A stretch of DNA of 36,485 nucleotides from Alcanivorax sp. Lineage in GTDB: Bacteria; Pseudomonadota; Gammaproteobacteria; Pseudomonadales; Alcanivoracaceae. The notes beneath the pieces are model-generated. The model was not told the DNA's origin. It saw only the letters and a list, made by a program, of their open reading frames with translations, and searched no databases. Position 1 is the stretch's first letter; each line of letters opens with the position of its first letter. Positions 34,496 through 36,485 of this stretch are shown piece after piece. Location: positions 1-36,485 of the forward strand of contig NZ_NVWY01000020.1 in assembly GCF_002733835.1 (NCBI RefSeq). Reading direction: 5' to 3'. Both the position numbers and the translations under genes were made by a program.

Positions 34496-36181
34496 ATGAG
34501 TGATGCACAGGGCGATCCACGCCGCCGGCATTCCGCCAAGGTCGTCGACGGTCCAGGCAAGTCGGCGAGCCGGGCCATGTTGCGGGCCGTGGGATTTACC
34601 GATGAAGATTTTCGTAAACCTCAGGTGGGCATCGCGTCTACCTGGAGTCAGGTGACGCCCTGCAACAGCCACATTGGTGAGCTGGCCGACAAGGCCTGCC
34701 AGGGCGCGGATGCGGCCGGCGGCAAGGGCGTGATTTTCAATACCATTACCATCTCTGACGGGATCGCCAACGGCACCGAAGGGATGAAGTATTCGCTGGT
34801 CTCCCGCGAGGTGATTGCCGACTCCATTGAAACCGTGGCCGCCTGCGAAGGGTTTGACGGCCTGGTGACCCTGGGCGGTTGCGACAAAAACATGCCAGGC
34901 TGCCTGATGGGCATGGCGCGGCTGAATCGCCCCAGCGTGTTCGTTTACGGCGGTACCATCATGCCCGGTAAGGGGCACACCGATATTGTCTCCGTGTTCG
35001 AAGCCATGGGCGCCCATTCCCGGGGCGACATGGATCTGATTGAGCTCAAGCAGATTGAAGAAACCGCCATCCCCGGCCCGGGTTCCTGCGGCGGCATGTA
35101 CACCGCCAACACCATGGCCTCGGCCCTCGAAGCACTGGGCATGAGCCTGCCCGGCAGCTCCGCACAGAACGCGGTGTCCGAAGAAAAGCGGGAAGACTGC
35201 GTGCGGGCCGGCGCCGCTGTATTGAAACTGCTGGAAGAGGACATCAAGCCGTCCGACATCATGACCCGCGCGGCGTTCGAGAATGCCATCACCGTGGTGA
35301 TTGCCCTGGGCGGCTCCACCAATGCGGTGCTGCACCTGATCGCCATGGCCCGCACCATCGATGTGGCGTTGTCACTGGATGACTTTACCGAGATCGGCAA
35401 GCGGGTGCCGGTGCTGGCGGACCTGCGCCCCAGCGGCCACTACATGATGAGCGAACTGGTGGCCATTGGCGGTATTCAGCCGCTGATGAAGATCCTCTTG
35501 GACGCGGGCATGCTGCACGGCGATTGCCTGACCGTCACTGGCCGCACTCTCGCGGAAAATCTGGCTGATGTAACGCCGTACCCGCTGGATCAGGAGATTA
35601 TCTCGCCCTTGTCCGAGCCTCTGAAAGCGGAAAGTCACCTGCGCATTCTGTATGGCAACCTGGCCCCGGACGGCGCGGTGGCCAAGATCACCGGCAAGGA
35701 AGGCACCCACTTTTCCGGCCCGGCACGGGTGTTCGGTTCGGAAGAAGAAGCCCAGCAACGGATTAACGACGGCACTGTAGTGTCTGGCGACGTGGTAGTG
35801 ATTCGCTATGAAGGCCCCCGCGGTGGGCCGGGCATGCGTGAAATGCTCACCCCCACCTCCGCCATCATGGGGCGAGGCTTGGGTAATGAGGTGGCGCTGA
35901 TTACCGATGGCCGCTTCTCCGGCGGCAGCCATGGTTTCGTGGTCGGCCACGTGACCCCGGAAGCCTTCGATGGCGGTCCGCTGGCGCTACTGGAAGACGG
36001 CGACCTGATCACCATTGATGCGCAGGAGAACACCCTGGTTGTGGACCTCTCCGATGCAGAGCTGGCACGCCGTCGTGCCAATTGGCAGCAGCCGACGCCA
36101 CGTTATACCCGTGGGGTGTTGGCCAAGTACGCACGGCTGGTCGGTTCCGCCAGCGAAGGCGCGCTGACGGATCAGGATTGA
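34496..36181 (+). CDS. ilvD: Dihydroxy-acid dehydratase
   Basis: IlvD dehydrates 2,3-dihydroxy-isovalerate and its homologue in valine and isoleucine synthesis. The 561-residue protein has the three conserved cysteines of the family at C56 (TPCNSH), C129 (GGCDKNMPG) and C198 (GPGSCGG). It is shorter than E. coli IlvD (616), matching the short subgroup that often carries a [2Fe-2S] rather than a [4Fe-4S] cluster; cluster type is inferred. ATG 34496 with AGGAGAGGG. A likely terminator lies about 240 bases downstream. Confidence 0.96.
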   Translation: MSDAQGDPRRRHSAKVVDGPGKSASRAMLRAVGFTDEDFRKPQVGIASTWSQVTPCNSHIGELADKACQGADAAGGKGVIFNTITISDGIANGTEGMKYSLVSREVIADSIETVAACEGFDGLVTLGGCDKNMPGCLMGMARLNRPSVFVYGGTIMPGKGHTDIVSVFEAMGAHSRGDMDLIELKQIEETAIPGPGSCGGMYTANTMASALEALGMSLPGSSAQNAVSEEKREDCVRAGAAVLKLLEEDIKPSDIMTRAAFENAITVVIALGGSTNAVLHLIAMARTIDVALSLDDFTEIGKRVPVLADLRPSGHYMMSELVAIGGIQPLMKILLDAGMLHGDCLTVTGRTLAENLADVTPYPLDQEIISPLSEPLKAESHLRILYGNLAPDGAVAKITGKEGTHFSGPARVFGSEEEAQQRINDGTVVSGDVVVIRYEGPRGGPGMREMLTPTSAIMGRGLGNEVALITDGRFSGGSHGFVVGHVTPEAFDGGPLALLEDGDLITIDAQENTLVVDLSDAELARRRANWQQPTPRYTRGVLAKYARLVGSASEGALTDQD

Positions 36182-36206
36182 TCTGTCGGGGCGAGCTTCT
36201 GCTTTT

Positions 36207-36352
36207 GCCGACAAAGACAAGCAGATGCTCGCCATCGCCATGGATGTCCCCCATAGCGTTCTGGTCATAACCCGTGGTCAGATCGTGCTCCAGGGGTGCC
36301 CCCGGGCGTGCGCAACGATGACGCCGTGCGCAAGGCGTGGATGGAGGTGTAA
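36207..36352 (+). pseudogene. Possible remnant of an ABC transporter ATPase C-terminus
   Basis: One frame reads LAIAMDVPHSVLVITRGQIVLQG, like the end of a branched-chain amino acid or urea ABC ATPase (family pattern ADRGYVLxxGRIVLEG). After an apparent one-base shift near 36305 another frame continues VRNDDAVRKAWMEV and stops at 36350-36352, as such ATPases end. There is no start codon or Walker region, so only a decayed tail remains. Short length keeps this tentative. Confidence 0.35.
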
Positions 36353-36418
36353 GGCTGTCAGGAAGGTTTGAAAAAGCCGGCGCAATGCCACTGCTGTCCC
36401 ACAGTTTGGGGCGATCAT

Positions 36419-36450
36419 AAATAGAGCCTCATTTGAGGCTCTATTTTTTT
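36419..36450 (+). terminator. Rho-independent terminator
   Basis: AATAGAGCCTC pairs with GAGGCTCTATT around ATTT (36420-36445), followed by a T run to 36450. It ends transcription of ilvD or of the decayed gene before it. The remaining bases to 36485 show no recognisable feature. Confidence 0.9.
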
Positions 36451-36485
36451 GTCTGGAGGGTCCGGATTCAGCAGCTCTTTCAGGG

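Overview
The window looks like a piece of core chromosome from a GC-rich marine gammaproteobacterium, closest in feel to Alcanivorax and its relatives. This is inferred from gene order and protein character, since no database search was possible. Several blocks follow orders familiar from Pseudomonas: dprA-tsaC-hemF-aroE, gamma carbonic anhydrase/prlC/yheV, divergent finR/fpr, oxyR-recG, purE-purK and gmk-rpoZ-spoT-ridA. No phage, IS element, tRNA, rRNA or CRISPR array is visible.

Layout. 1-4466: dprA (5' end cut off), tsaC, hemF, aroE, a small pore-type membrane protein and an LpxR-like outer-membrane protein, all on +. 4639-7700: gamma carbonic anhydrase on -, then prlC and a YheV-like zinc-ribbon protein on +. 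7892-12150: a PF10118-type diiron hydrolase on -, an AraC regulator and an MDR oxidoreductase on +, and an FAD monooxygenase on -. 12287-15445: fpr on - divergent from finR, followed by an M23 peptidase and cobS. 15552-19545: small accessory genes (DUF3298 lipoprotein, YtoQ, a coiled-coil exported protein, a SpoIIAA-like protein, a small basic protein, an outer-membrane barrel). 19819-24945: a TraB/TIKI-like membrane protein, a solute-binding lipoprotein, and recG and oxyR on -. 25078-28794: an epimerase, purE, purK and a VTT-domain membrane protein. 28990-33387, all on -: DUF2789, ridA, spoT, rpoZ and gmk. 33488-36181: a DoeB-like deacetylase and ilvD, followed by an apparent remnant of an ABC ATPase gene.

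The most unusual feature is not a gene. Arrays of 7-bp units recur between genes through much of the window, mostly directly at or after stop codons and often as two oppositely oriented arrays around a spacer or hairpin. Three sequence classes can be read: GAGNNNC (including 12 perfect copies of GAGCTAC), GCRTNNN and GTTNAAA. They lie at or near the 3' ends of about 13 genes and twice in divergent upstream regions. A separate perfect 27-bp REP-like inverted pair lies between oxyR and recG. A Fur-box-like palindrome lies in the finR/fpr control region.

Functionally the window mixes housekeeping (DNA uptake and repair, t6A tRNA modification, heme, shikimate, purine, branched-chain amino acid and GMP synthesis, stringent response) with redox control (OxyR, FinR/Fpr) and a few orphan pathway genes (cobS, doeB-like).
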